NCBI GenBank assembly: GCA_002347185.1
Contig: DDXK01000066.1
Location: 1-38,729 of the forward strand
DNA length: 38,729 nucleotides
DNA from: Desulfobulbaceae bacterium UBA2262
GTDB lineage: Bacteria; Desulfobacterota; Desulfobulbia; Desulfobulbales; Desulfurivibrionaceae
Direction of reading: 5' to 3'
Part shown: piece by piece, positions 28,885 to 37,242 of the stretch
Layout: each line of letters starts with the position of its first letter
Position numbering within the stretch: position 1 is the stretch's first letter
Notes under the pieces: model-generated
The model's input: only the letters and a program-made list of their open reading frames with translations
Told to the model about the DNA's origin: nothing
Database searches by the model: none
Translations under genes and position numbers: made by a program

Positions 28885-31407
28885 TCAGCTGCGCGGCTTG
28901 GCCCGGGCGGTGGCCTGGGCGGTCAGTGGGTCGTCGGGCCAGTAATGTTTGGGGTAGCGGCCCTTGAGCTCTTTTTTCACCGCATGGTAGGCGCCCTGCC
29001 AGAAACCGGCCAGGTCGCTGGTGATCTGGATGGGGCGCTGGGCCGGCGAGAGGAGATGCAGGGTGACCGGGATCCTGCCGTGGCAGATCCGTGGGGTTTC
29101 GGTCAGGCCGAAGAGCTCCTGGAGCCGTACCGCCAGAACCGGCGGCTGGCCAGGAGCGTAGCGCAGCCTGATCCGCGAGCCGCTGGGCACCTGGAGATGG
29201 GTGGGGGCGGCGCGCTCCAGCTCCTGCTGCTGCCGCCAGTCGAGCCTGCTTGCGAGAATGGCCGCCAGGTCGAGTTTTTTCAGCTGCTCCAGCCTGTTGA
29301 GGCCGGTAAGCCAGGGAGCAAGCCACTCCTCCAGGGTGGCAAGGAGCTGCCCGTCCGAAAGGTCCGGCCAGCCGGCGTCCGGCTCCCAGTCGCGCAGGCT
29401 CTCCAGCCGGGAGCGCAGGGCCTGCGCCTGCTCCGTCCAGGGCAGGACTGCAAGGCCCTGGGTGCGGATACCCGCGAGCAGGGCGGACAGAAGCTTCTCC
29501 TGATCGGGTTTTGGCTGGGGGGCGCTTTCAAGGGTCAGGTCGGCAAGGGAGGTGAGGCAAACGGCTTTCACGGTCCCGCTTTCTTCGTCCCAGTATACCT
29601 TTTCTTCCTTTCTGATTTTTCCTTTCCAGAGGGCGAACAGCTCTTCCCTGGCAAGAGGGGCGGCAAGAAAGATCCTGCCCTCCGCCTTGCCGGCATCGAG
29701 TTCGGCCACCGCGAGGTATTCGCAGCCATTGAGGGGATCGTGCGCGGCCAGGCGGGCGCCGTGGCCGTTGCTCAGCTTGTACTGGCCCTGACCGGCTGGG
29801 CGGCGCTGGGCAATACGGTCGGGAAAGGCCAGGGAGAGGAGGCCTCCCACGGAAATCCCTTTTTCCTTCACCCTGCCCCGCGAGGTGAGGAGACGGCCAA
29901 GCTGGCTGCTGGTCTGGAGAATCCGCCGGCAGGCCTCCGGATCGGCATCGAGGCTGCGGGCCGCGGCAGGGCCGTGTGCGCGCAGGGCGGCCAGGGCGTG
30001 GAGCCGCTCCTCGATGTCCGCCGATCTGTCGCGGCTTTTCAGAGGATCGCGCTCGGAGAGCAGGGCGGCCAGGTCGCAGGCCAGCGCGACTGCACCATGT
30101 TCCTGGGCGTGGGCGAGCATCAGCCCCAGACGGGGATGGACGGGCAGCTCGGCTACCATGCGGCCGAGAGGGGTGAGGCCACCCTGGCTCTCGAGAGCGT
30201 CCAGACCCTGCAGCAGTTCCCGTGCCTGACTGAAATGTCCGGCCGGGGGCGGGTCGAGCCAGCGCAGGCCTTCCGGTGCGGTCACCCCCCAGAGGGCCAG
30301 GTCGAGCACCAGCTGACAGAGATCGGCGTTCAGGATCTCCGGCGGGTCGAAGGGACGCAGGCCTTGTTCTTCCCCAAGGCTCCAGAGCCGATAGCAGTGG
30401 CCCGGCCCGAGACGGCCGGCCCGTCCGCAGCGCTGGGTGGCGGAGGCGCGGGAGATGCGCTGGGTGGTCAGGCGGCTCAGGCCGCTGTTGGGGTCGAACT
30501 GGGGCTGGCGCTTGAAGCCGCTGTCCACCACGGTGCTGATCCCTTCGATGGTGAGGGAGGTTTCGGCAATGGGGGTGGCCAGGATCACCCTGCGTCTGCC
30601 CTGGGGGTCCGGCTCTATTGCCGCGCCCTGCGCGGCCAGGTTCAGATCGCCGTACAGAGGGTGGACGAGAACGCCCTCCGGCGCCAGGGCGCCCCGCAGG
30701 AGTTCGGCGGTGAGGCGGATCTCGAAGGCGCCGGGCAGAAAAGCGAGGATGTCGCCGGGTTGTTCGCGCAGCGCCCTGACCACCGCAGTGGCGACCTCGC
30801 CGGCCAATTCCCGGGGCAGCGGCTGGGGGCCAAGCCTGCCCGGCAGATACTCCACGGCCACCGGGTGACTCTCGCCCTCGCCGCGCAGGACCGGCGCGTC
30901 GTGCAGCAGCCTGGAAAGCGGGCCGGTGTCGAGGGTGGCGGACATGACCAGGATTTTGAGGTCGTCGCGCAGAGCGGAGATCACGTCGAGGCAGAGGGTC
31001 AGGGCGAGGTCGGCCTGCAGGCTGCGTTCATGGAATTCGTCGAAGATCACCAGACCGACGCCGGTCAGCTCCGGATCATCCTGCAGGCGTCTGGTGAGTA
31101 CGCCCTCGGTGACCACCTCCAGGCGGGTGGCGCTGGAAACCCTGCTTTCGAAGCGGACCCGGTAGCCCACCCGCTGGCCCGGCTCCTCGCCCAGCTGTCG
31201 GGCCATGAAGCCGGCGGCAAGTTTCGCGGCGATCCGGCGCGGCTCCAGGAGCAGGATGCTCTGTCCGGCCAGCCACTCTTCGGCAAGCAGGGCCACCGGC
31301 ACCACCGTGGTCTTGCCGGAACCAGGCGGGGCGGAGAGCATCACGGCCCGCTGCCTGGCCAGCTGGGCGCGCAATTGGGGCAGGATGGCGTGGATGGGCA
31401 GGCTCAC
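28885..31407 (-). CDS. hrpB: ATP-dependent helicase HrpB (DEAH/RHA family)
   Basis: This 840-residue HrpB has the expected length. Motif I is APPGSGKTT (residues 26-34), motif II DEFHE (about 125; HrpB proteins have DExH), motif III SATLD, and motif VI QRCGRAGRLGPG (about 325). Downstream helicase-associated and HrpB C-terminal domains follow (RLRYAPGQPPVLAVRLQELFG, ending PVTLHLLSPAQRPIQITSDLAGFWQGAY and YPKHYWPDDP). The biochemical role in bacteria is poorly known; RNA remodelling is presumed. The start is GTG at 31407 with a weak ribosome site, 12 nt after the stop of the Mut7-C gene, so coupling is likely. A long frame on the opposite strand (28945-32292) is a composition artefact. Confidence 0.96.
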   Translation of the reverse strand: MSLPIHAILPQLRAQLARQRAVMLSAPPGSGKTTVVPVALLAEEWLAGQSILLLEPRRIAAKLAAGFMARQLGEEPGQRVGYRVRFESRVSSATRLEVVTEGVLTRRLQDDPELTGVGLVIFDEFHERSLQADLALTLCLDVISALRDDLKILVMSATLDTGPLSRLLHDAPVLRGEGESHPVAVEYLPGRLGPQPLPRELAGEVATAVVRALREQPGDILAFLPGAFEIRLTAELLRGALAPEGVLVHPLYGDLNLAAQGAAIEPDPQGRRRVILATPIAETSLTIEGISTVVDSGFKRQPQFDPNSGLSRLTTQRISRASATQRCGRAGRLGPGHCYRLWSLGEEQGLRPFDPPEILNADLCQLVLDLALWGVTAPEGLRWLDPPPAGHFSQARELLQGLDALESQGGLTPLGRMVAELPVHPRLGLMLAHAQEHGAVALACDLAALLSERDPLKSRDRSADIEERLHALAALRAHGPAAARSLDADPEACRRILQTSSQLGRLLTSRGRVKEKGISVGGLLSLAFPDRIAQRRPAGQGQYKLSNGHGARLAAHDPLNGCEYLAVAELDAGKAEGRIFLAAPLAREELFALWKGKIRKEEKVYWDEESGTVKAVCLTSLADLTLESAPQPKPDQEKLLSALLAGIRTQGLAVLPWTEQAQALRSRLESLRDWEPDAGWPDLSDGQLLATLEEWLAPWLTGLNRLEQLKKLDLAAILASRLDWRQQQELERAAPTHLQVPSGSRIRLRYAPGQPPVLAVRLQELFGLTETPRICHGRIPVTLHLLSPAQRPIQITSDLAGFWQGAYHAVKKELKGRYPKHYWPDDPLTAQATARAKPRS

Positions 31408-31419
31408 GGCGGGCTTTTC

Positions 31420-32193
31420 TCAATAGGGCAGGGGTTGGTAGTGTCGCAGCGTAGAGAGAAAGCGGGTCATCTCCTGCCGGTGCGAGCCGGGCCAGTAGAT
31501 CTGCCCGCAGCCCCGGCAGCGCTGGAAGGCATGGTAATACCTTCTGGTCAGCGGTTCAAGGAGGGGAAGAATTTCCTCCTTGGCGACCGGCGCCAGTTCC
31601 CCGTTGCAGCGGATGCAGCGGCTGTAGGGGCGCAGGGCCCCGGCAAGCCCGAAGAAGTGGAGGACCTCCCCCAGCTGCCTGGCCGGGGCTTCTTCCCGGA
31701 TCAGCAGGCCGAAATGGACCTTGCCGCGCTTGAGCAGCCCCCGGTCCCGGCTGAGCAGGATCCGTTCCTGGCTGGCCGCGAGTCCCGCCAGCGCCGCGTC
31801 GTGCCAGCCAGGGTCGTAGGCCGTGTCGAAACCGCACATCCGCAGTTTCCTGGCCAGCTTGGCCACGTTGGCGTCGGCAAGAAAGCGCGGTTTCGCCAGC
31901 AGTGCCGGCCGCAGAAGGGAGGGGCGGCTCAGGTCCACCGGCGGCTGGTGCGGGCAGACCGTGAGCAGTTCGTTTGCCCGGGGGATATGGGAGAAGGGGA
32001 TCTCCCGGCCCTCTCCCAGCCAAAGGCTACCCACCTCGGTGTGGGGCACGCCCAGGGCCTCGATGAGATCCTTGCAGGAAGTGCGCCTGGCGAGGGCATA
32101 GCGGAGACGTCCCTGCGCATCGGGTCGCCGGGTGAGCAAGGTAACGAGCCAGCCCGTGAAGGCAACGGTTATGAAGGGCGTGCTGCTGATCAT
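31420..32193 (-). CDS. Mut7-C ubiquitin-like and RNase-type (PIN-like) domain protein
   Basis: This is a 257-residue protein from the ATG at 32193. The N-terminal part (about 5-95; ITVAFTGWLVTLLTRR, SCKDLIEALGVPHTEVGSLWLG) matches the ubiquitin/beta-grasp domain that often precedes Mut7-C. The Mut7-C RNase domain begins at PRFLADANVAKLARKLRMCGFDTAYDP (about 103-129), with acidic PIN-type residues, then ERILLSRDRGLLKR. A zinc ribbon follows, CIRCNGEL and CRGCGQIYWPGSH. It probably cleaves RNA. Start choice: TACAAT (32215-32210) resembles a -10 box that would start transcripts near 32203, so the ATG at 32211 would be outside the mRNA; a still longer frame reaches 32322. It is cotranscribed with hrpB, suggesting a joint RNA role. 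Confidence 0.82.
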   Translation of the reverse strand: MISSTPFITVAFTGWLVTLLTRRPDAQGRLRYALARRTSCKDLIEALGVPHTEVGSLWLGEGREIPFSHIPRANELLTVCPHQPPVDLSRPSLLRPALLAKPRFLADANVAKLARKLRMCGFDTAYDPGWHDAALAGLAASQERILLSRDRGLLKRGKVHFGLLIREEAPARQLGEVLHFFGLAGALRPYSRCIRCNGELAPVAKEEILPLLEPLTRRYYHAFQRCRGCGQIYWPGSHRQEMTRFLSTLRHYQPLPY

Positions 32194-32339
32194 GGCGTCG
32201 GCTGCCCCCATTGTAACAGAAGGACCCTGGCCGCTGAAATTTTCTTTGTCGGCCGCGGCCAGCTTCTTATCAAGAAGGCTTCTCCGTGGTAGAGTGGGCA
32301 GCGTTGCCAAAACCCCATGCAAGAGGACAAGAAAATCCC

Positions 32340-33143
32340 ATGCCAGAAATTATCGATTTCCACACCCATGCCTTCCCCGATCCGGTGGCGGCCCATGCCA
32401 TTCCGGCCCTGGAAAAGGCGGGCAACGTCAAGGCCTGCCGGGATGGCCGCCTCGTCTCTCTGCTCGCCGCCATGGCCGAGGCCGGGGTGGCCCGGAGCGT
32501 CATCTGTTCCATCGCCACCAGGCCGGAGCAGTTCGATTCGATCCTGAGATGGTCGCTGGCCATCCGCTCGGAGCGGATCATCCCCTTTCCCTCCTTCCAT
32601 CCCGAGTCGCCCGCTGCCCTTGCCCAGATCGGGCAGATCCGGGCCGAGGGCTTTCTCGGCATCAAGATGCACCCCTACTACCAGCGCTTCACCCTGGATG
32701 AGGAGCGGATGCTGCCCCTCTATGAAAAGATCGCCGAGCTGGGGCTGGTCCTGGTCATGCACACCGGCTACGACATCGGCTTCCCGCGGGATCAGATCGC
32801 CGATCCCCGCAGGATCATGGGGGTGCTGGCCCGGATCCCCGACCTGAAGCTGGTCGCCACCCATTTCGGGGCCTGGGAGGACTGGGAGGAGGTGGAGGCG
32901 ATGATGGTGGGCCGCCCGGTTTACATGGATCTTTCCTATTCCCTGCACCTGCTGCCGCCGGCCAGGGCCAGGGCGATGATCCTGGCCCATCCCCGGGATT
33001 ATATCCTCTTCGGCTCCGATTCGCCGTGGGCCGAGCCGCAGGAGGTTATCGGGCAGCTTGCGGCCCTGGGCCTCGATCCGGCCCTGGAGGAGAAGATCCT
33101 TTCCGGCAACGCCCGCGCCCTGCTCGGTCTTCCGCCGGGCTGA
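32340..33143 (+). CDS. Metal-dependent amidohydrolase (TIM-barrel, ACMSD-like family)
   Basis: This is a 267-residue amidohydrolase-2 type protein. Metal and active-site motifs in order are DFHTHAF (residues about 6-12), GIKMHPYYQRF (about 106-116), VMHTGYD (H in strand 5), VATHFG (about 178-183) and FGSDSPW (about 224-230, catalytic Asp). The superfamily includes ACMSD-like decarboxylases and lactone or ester hydrolases; the substrate here is not evident. The ATG at 32340 lies 12 nt after GAGGA. It is divergent from the Mut7-C gene and ends 13 bp from the convergent MFS gene. CTTCTT-ATC-AAGAAG (32264-32278) in the upstream region is a small palindrome of unknown meaning. Confidence 0.88.
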   Translation: MPEIIDFHTHAFPDPVAAHAIPALEKAGNVKACRDGRLVSLLAAMAEAGVARSVICSIATRPEQFDSILRWSLAIRSERIIPFPSFHPESPAALAQIGQIRAEGFLGIKMHPYYQRFTLDEERMLPLYEKIAELGLVLVMHTGYDIGFPRDQIADPRRIMGVLARIPDLKLVATHFGAWEDWEEVEAMMVGRPVYMDLSYSLHLLPPARARAMILAHPRDYILFGSDSPWAEPQEVIGQLAALGLDPALEEKILSGNARALLGLPPG

Positions 33144-33156
33144 GCGGCGCCCGGAT

Positions 33157-34383
33157 TCAAGCCTTCCGGCCCGGCCGGCGCAGGGCCAGGGCAAGAAGCG
33201 CCCCGGCGGAAGCGAAGGCGGCCGCCATCAGAAAGCTGCTCCGGAAGCTCTGGCTCTGTTCGGCAAGAATTCCGGCCACCGCCGGCCCGGCGATCTGGCC
33301 AAGGGCGAAGATGAAGGTGACGATGCCGAAGATCCGGGCCGCCTTCCGGGGGCCGGCGTAATCGCCGACCAGGGCCGCCATGATCGAGGGGATGGACCAG
33401 GCGACGATGCCGAAGCAGCCGATGGAGAGAAAAAGAAAGGGCCTGGGCAGGGTGAGGGCGGCCAGCAGGTAGGAGATGGTCTGGATGATGAAGACCAGGG
33501 CCAGGGTTTTTTGTCTGCCGATTTTGTCGGAAAGGGTGCCGAAGACCGGGCCGGAGAGCAGGCTGAGCAGCCCGACCAGGGACCAGAAATTGCCCGCCGC
33601 CGCCTCGGAGAAGCCATGCTCCTTGATGAGGGTGGTGACGATGAAGGTCGCGTAGATCACATAGGTGTAGCCGAAGAGGAAGTAGAGGCCGCCCAGGTGG
33701 CCAATGTCCCGCGCCGTGATCTCGGGCTCCGCGAACTGGTCGCCGCGCTTTTCCTGCCCTTCTCCCTGCTCGCCGTAGGGGAGCAGCCCTTTTTCGGCGG
33801 GATTGTTCCTGAGTATCGCCAGGCAGAGCAGGGCAATGGCCAGGATGACGGCCCCCAGCACCAGCCAGCTCAACCGCCAGCCCTCGGCGCCGCCCAGCCG
33901 GTTCAACAGGGGGATCAGCTTGCCGGAAAGCAGGATGGCGAAGCCGCTGCCGATGACGACAAAGCCGGTGGCCCGGCCGCGCTGGCTTTTGTCGAACCAG
34001 TGGGAGATGAGGGAGACCATGGGCACGTTGGCCGCGCCGCTGCCCATGCCGGTAAGGCCGTAGAGGAGAAGGATGGCCGCAAAGGAGCTGCTCTGGCCGA
34101 TCAGGATGAGGGTGGTGCCGATGAGAAACAGGGCGAGGGTGATGAGGCGGCGGTAGCCCAGACGGTCGACCAGGGCGCCGCAGAAGAGAACCGCGAAGAG
34201 ATAGCCGGTGAAGTTGGCGGTGCCGATCAGGCCCATTTCGCTGTAGGAGAGGGCAAGGCCCTGGCCCATGGCGGGCAGGATCATGCCCAGGGAGAAGCGG
34301 GCCAGGCCGAGGCTGGCAAAGATGCAGAAGGTGCCGGTCCAGACGATGTGCCAGCCATAGTGGATCGGAGTCCGGGAAGACAA
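33157..34383 (-). CDS. MFS transporter (YbfB/YjiJ-like or OFA-like branch)
   Basis: This 408-residue, 12-helix major facilitator protein starts HYGWHIVWTGTFCIFASLGLARFSLGMILPAM. Loop 2-3 has GALVDRLGYRRL, matching the MFS signature G-x3-D-R-x-G-R-R/K. A long central loop (about 205-230) is charged, and loop 8-9 has GTLSDKIGRQKT. The LARFSLGMILPAM segment suggests the YbfB/YjiJ group, but oxalate/formate-type antiporters are alternatives; substrate unknown. The start is TTG at 34383 with AGGGG 8 nt upstream. No ATG or GTG exists before the first membrane helix, so a TTG start is required. It lies 10 nt after the 4Fe-4S protein gene and is probably cotranscribed with it. Confidence 0.9.
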   Translation of the reverse strand: MSSRTPIHYGWHIVWTGTFCIFASLGLARFSLGMILPAMGQGLALSYSEMGLIGTANFTGYLFAVLFCGALVDRLGYRRLITLALFLIGTTLILIGQSSSFAAILLLYGLTGMGSGAANVPMVSLISHWFDKSQRGRATGFVVIGSGFAILLSGKLIPLLNRLGGAEGWRLSWLVLGAVILAIALLCLAILRNNPAEKGLLPYGEQGEGQEKRGDQFAEPEITARDIGHLGGLYFLFGYTYVIYATFIVTTLIKEHGFSEAAAGNFWSLVGLLSLLSGPVFGTLSDKIGRQKTLALVFIIQTISYLLAALTLPRPFLFLSIGCFGIVAWSIPSIMAALVGDYAGPRKAARIFGIVTFIFALGQIAGPAVAGILAEQSQSFRSSFLMAAAFASAGALLALALRRPGRKA

Positions 34384-34393
34384 GGCGGTCCCC

Positions 34394-35200
34394 TCAGCGG
34401 CTGATCATGGCCAGGGCCTCTGCCGGGCAGACGTTCCGGCAGAGACCGCAGCCGAAGCATTGCCCGGCATGGATCACGGCCCGGCTTTCGCCGGCAAGCT
34501 TTTTGCCGCCGATGGCCGCGAAGGAGCAGGCCTCCTGGCAGGCGCCGCAGCCGGTGCATTTCGTCTCGTCGACCCAGGCCACCTGCTCGCCCCGGAACAT
34601 CGTCTCCACCTGGAGGTTCAGGGTGCGCAGGCCCAGGCATTCCGCGGGCTTGCAGTTGCAGATCGCCCCGATGAAGGGGGTCAGCATGGTCCAGATGGTG
34701 TGGACCGCGCCCTCGCCTTCCAGGGCCTCCATCTGCCTGATCGCCTCCGCAGGTGAAACTCTTTCCAGGCCTTCATCCTGGGCCAGGCCGAAGTAGCCCA
34801 TGTCCAGCCCCTGGTACCAGGCGTCCGGCGTGTAGCTGACGGAAAAGCAGCAGCGGTTTTCCTTTTTCAGCGCCGCCCAGCGGCAGGCGCAGGGCAGGCG
34901 CACCACGGTGGCGGCCTTGCCGACGATCTCCCTGATATCCTCGATGGTCACGACCTGGCCGAAGTGCTCCTCCCTGGCTCTGCTCTGCATCTGCTGCACC
35001 AGGCGCTGGGGAAGTTGGGGCTTTTTTTTGTAGAGTGCCTCCAGGCGGCCGATGGTGGCAAGTCCCTCTTCGATGGTGGCGGTGAAGAAGGTTTTGATGT
35101 AACCGCGGCGGGCAAGGTCGCTCGTCAGGTCCCTCGCGTAGTTGGCGGCGTTTTTGAACCAGACCTTGCCGTCGCCGTGCTTGGTGCAGAATTCACACAT
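34394..35200 (-). CDS. 4Fe-4S dicluster ferredoxin-type protein with extra cysteine motifs
   Basis: This 268-residue soluble protein ends in two ferredoxin motifs, CTGCGACQEAC (about residues 217-227) and CFGCGLCRNVC (about 246-256), for two [4Fe-4S] clusters. Additional cysteines stand in MCEFCTKHGDG at the N terminus, LPCACRWAALKKENRCC (about 102-118) and CNCKPAEC (about 186-193), which could hold another cluster or metal. The N-terminal 200 residues do not match a named domain that I recognise, though this architecture is known as 4Fe-4S binding protein in anaerobes. The ATG at 35200 has GAGG upstream. It lies upstream of the MFS gene by 10 nt, hinting that it supports metabolism of the transported compound. 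Confidence 0.85.
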   Translation of the reverse strand: MCEFCTKHGDGKVWFKNAANYARDLTSDLARRGYIKTFFTATIEEGLATIGRLEALYKKKPQLPQRLVQQMQSRAREEHFGQVVTIEDIREIVGKAATVVRLPCACRWAALKKENRCCFSVSYTPDAWYQGLDMGYFGLAQDEGLERVSPAEAIRQMEALEGEGAVHTIWTMLTPFIGAICNCKPAECLGLRTLNLQVETMFRGEQVAWVDETKCTGCGACQEACSFAAIGGKKLAGESRAVIHAGQCFGCGLCRNVCPAEALAMISR

Positions 35201-35400
35201 GTCGTACCTCGGCTGTGAAGGCGCTGTTGCGCGGAGAAAAGACGTTCCGGCACTGTACCAGGTTTTTCCGGGAGAGGAAACCGCATACCTGCTGGGAGGG
35301 AGGGGCGGAGCAGAGAAAGATTTAATGCGAAAAAAAAAATCCGCTGTATAGTTGATCTTTCCTTTCCCCTCTGCTGTGTGTGCTGCACGGTGCCGCCGTC

Positions 35401-37212
35401 ATGAGTCTTGCCCTCCGCATACTTCTTTCCCTGAAGCCGCTGCTTGCCAATCGCTATGCGGTTTTTCTGCTTTTTCTCCTCGGCTATACTTCCCTCATGG
35501 AGTTGCAGGGCGGTTTCCCCTCGCTGCTGCCCGCCTGGCGGCTGGAGATCCCCCTGCTCCTTTATCTCTATTTTTTCGGGAACCTGATCACCAGGAAGTC
35601 GCGGTTGCAGCCGGTACTCGTCGCCCTGCCCATCGTGCTTCTCTACGCGGTTTTCGATTTTTACCATCTCCAGCTCGGCCGGCTGCCCCGGCTTGTCGAG
35701 CTGACGGAGCTGCCGGAACTGCTGGCCGTGATGCCTCCCTGGCTGAAGGTGCTTTTACTCCTCGGTTACGGCCTCCCTCTCCTTTTCTTTCTGCAGGCCG
35801 TGCGCTGGCGGGCCCTCCTGCCCATGGCCGCAGGCAGTCTGCCCCTGCTCGCCCTCCTCGTCGCGGTGAAATCCTATCCGGACGCCTTCATGGTGGCCTT
35901 CGAGAAGACCCAGAAGGAGATCGTCTTCTATTCCGACGTGATGAGCGCCGCCAACAATGGCCGGATCAGCATGACCCTCTACAACGAGGCCCGCCGGAAA
36001 AGCGTGCTGGCAAAGACCGCCCGTTACCGGGACAATCCCATTTATCTCCTGGAGATGGACAAGGTGGTGGAGAAGGTCAAGGCGCGGCGGGAGCGGCGGA
36101 ATGTGCATCTTGTCGTGCTGGAAAGCTTCCTCGATCCGGAGCTGCTTCTCGGCGCGAGATTTTCCCGCAGGCCCGCCCATCCCGAGTTCGAAAAGCTCTT
36201 CAAGCGCAAGGGGAGTCTTTCCATCTCTCCCGTATTCGGGGGCAGCACTGCCCAGGCCGAGTTTGAGCTGCTTTGCGGGGTGCCGGCCCTGCGGGAGCTT
36301 TCCGGTGTGGAGTTCAATGTCTTCACCGGGGCGAGGACGCCCTGCCTGCCCAACCTGCTCAGCGAGGGCGGTTACCACACCATGGCCAGCAACGGCTTCC
36401 GGCCCGATTTTTTCAATTCGACCAATGCCTACGAGGGGATCGGTTTCGCCAGGGCCTATTACCCCAGCGAGTATGCGCCGGCCCGGGAAACCTATCTTTC
36501 GCGGGGAGATGTCAGCGGCGAGGATTACATGTTCGACGGCGAGCTCCTGCGCCAGAACCTGGAGTTCGTTTCCGCCTGGCTGGCGGAGCACCCCGAGGAG
36601 CCGATCTTCAACTACGTCCTGACCATGTATGGCCACACTCCCAACGAGATCAATACCGAAAAGCGGCCGCCCGTGGTGCAGGTTTCCGGTGACGCCCCCG
36701 AGGACAAACAGCTGCAGAGGGCGGTCAACCAGTATTACTACCGGACCGAGGCCATCGCCGCCTTTGTGCGGGACCTGGTGCGGATCGACCCGAAAAGTCT
36801 GATCATCCTGGTGAGCGATCATCTGCCGCCCCTGAAGAACGGCCCCTATACCTACCGGGATTACAACTATCTCGGCCGGAAGGAGGGCTATCTCAACCTG
36901 AACCGGATCTTTTTCGTGGAGAACGGCCGCAGCGTCGAATACAACACCATCCATCACTACGAGGTGCCCGGGATCATCCTCGACTATGTGACCCGGAGCG
37001 AAAAGAAGGGACGCCGAGGCGAGGGATTTTTCGCCGGTCGGCTGCGGCGCTTCGATCTGGCCACCTACCACCAGGCCTATCTGACCATCATGGCCCAGGC
37101 CATGAACATCAAGAAGATTCTGCCGGAGGCAAGCGCCGGCCCCGCCGCCGGTGGGGAGACCGTCCCCGCGGGGGCGGAGATCTGCCCGGCTCCGCCCCCG
37201 GAAGCCTTTTGA
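35401..37212 (+). CDS. Membrane sulfatase-family phosphotransferase (LTA synthase/OpgB-like)
   Basis: This is a 603-residue protein. About five N-terminal membrane helices (residues 20-160) precede an extracytoplasmic alkaline-phosphatase-fold domain (about 225-560). Marks: VVLESFLDP (metal-binding E), VFGGSTAQAEFELLCG (catalytic Thr in S-T-A-x-x-E-F-E, as in phosphoglycerol transferases), SNGFRPDFFNSTNAYEGIGF, TMYGHTPN, and VSDHLPPL (D-H metal ligands). The family transfers phosphoglycerol or phosphoethanolamine from lipids to glycans or lipid A. The ribosome site at the ATG 35401 is weak. A TATAGT box at 35347-35352 may be its -10. The C-terminal tail (about 585-603) is Pro/Ala-rich. It is convergent with the aminotransferase gene, 30 bp away. 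Confidence 0.88.
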   Translation: MSLALRILLSLKPLLANRYAVFLLFLLGYTSLMELQGGFPSLLPAWRLEIPLLLYLYFFGNLITRKSRLQPVLVALPIVLLYAVFDFYHLQLGRLPRLVELTELPELLAVMPPWLKVLLLLGYGLPLLFFLQAVRWRALLPMAAGSLPLLALLVAVKSYPDAFMVAFEKTQKEIVFYSDVMSAANNGRISMTLYNEARRKSVLAKTARYRDNPIYLLEMDKVVEKVKARRERRNVHLVVLESFLDPELLLGARFSRRPAHPEFEKLFKRKGSLSISPVFGGSTAQAEFELLCGVPALRELSGVEFNVFTGARTPCLPNLLSEGGYHTMASNGFRPDFFNSTNAYEGIGFARAYYPSEYAPARETYLSRGDVSGEDYMFDGELLRQNLEFVSAWLAEHPEEPIFNYVLTMYGHTPNEINTEKRPPVVQVSGDAPEDKQLQRAVNQYYYRTEAIAAFVRDLVRIDPKSLIILVSDHLPPLKNGPYTYRDYNYLGRKEGYLNLNRIFFVENGRSVEYNTIHHYEVPGIILDYVTRSEKKGRRGEGFFAGRLRRFDLATYHQAYLTIMAQAMNIKKILPEASAGPAAGGETVPAGAEICPAPPPEAF

Positions 37213-37242
37213 GCCGCTCGCCTTCTCGAAGTTCTGGGGCCG

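Noticed and set aside
28945..32292. A 1115-codon open frame on the + strand opposite hrpB and the Mut7-C gene
   Set aside because: It is Gly/Gln/Glu/Ala-rich with no recognisable domain, and both genes on the minus strand have full motif support. Long antisense frames are expected at this GC content.
33058..34404. A 448-codon + strand frame opposite the MFS transporter
   Set aside because: Low-complexity Gly/Glu/Asp protein; the transporter on the other strand is clear.
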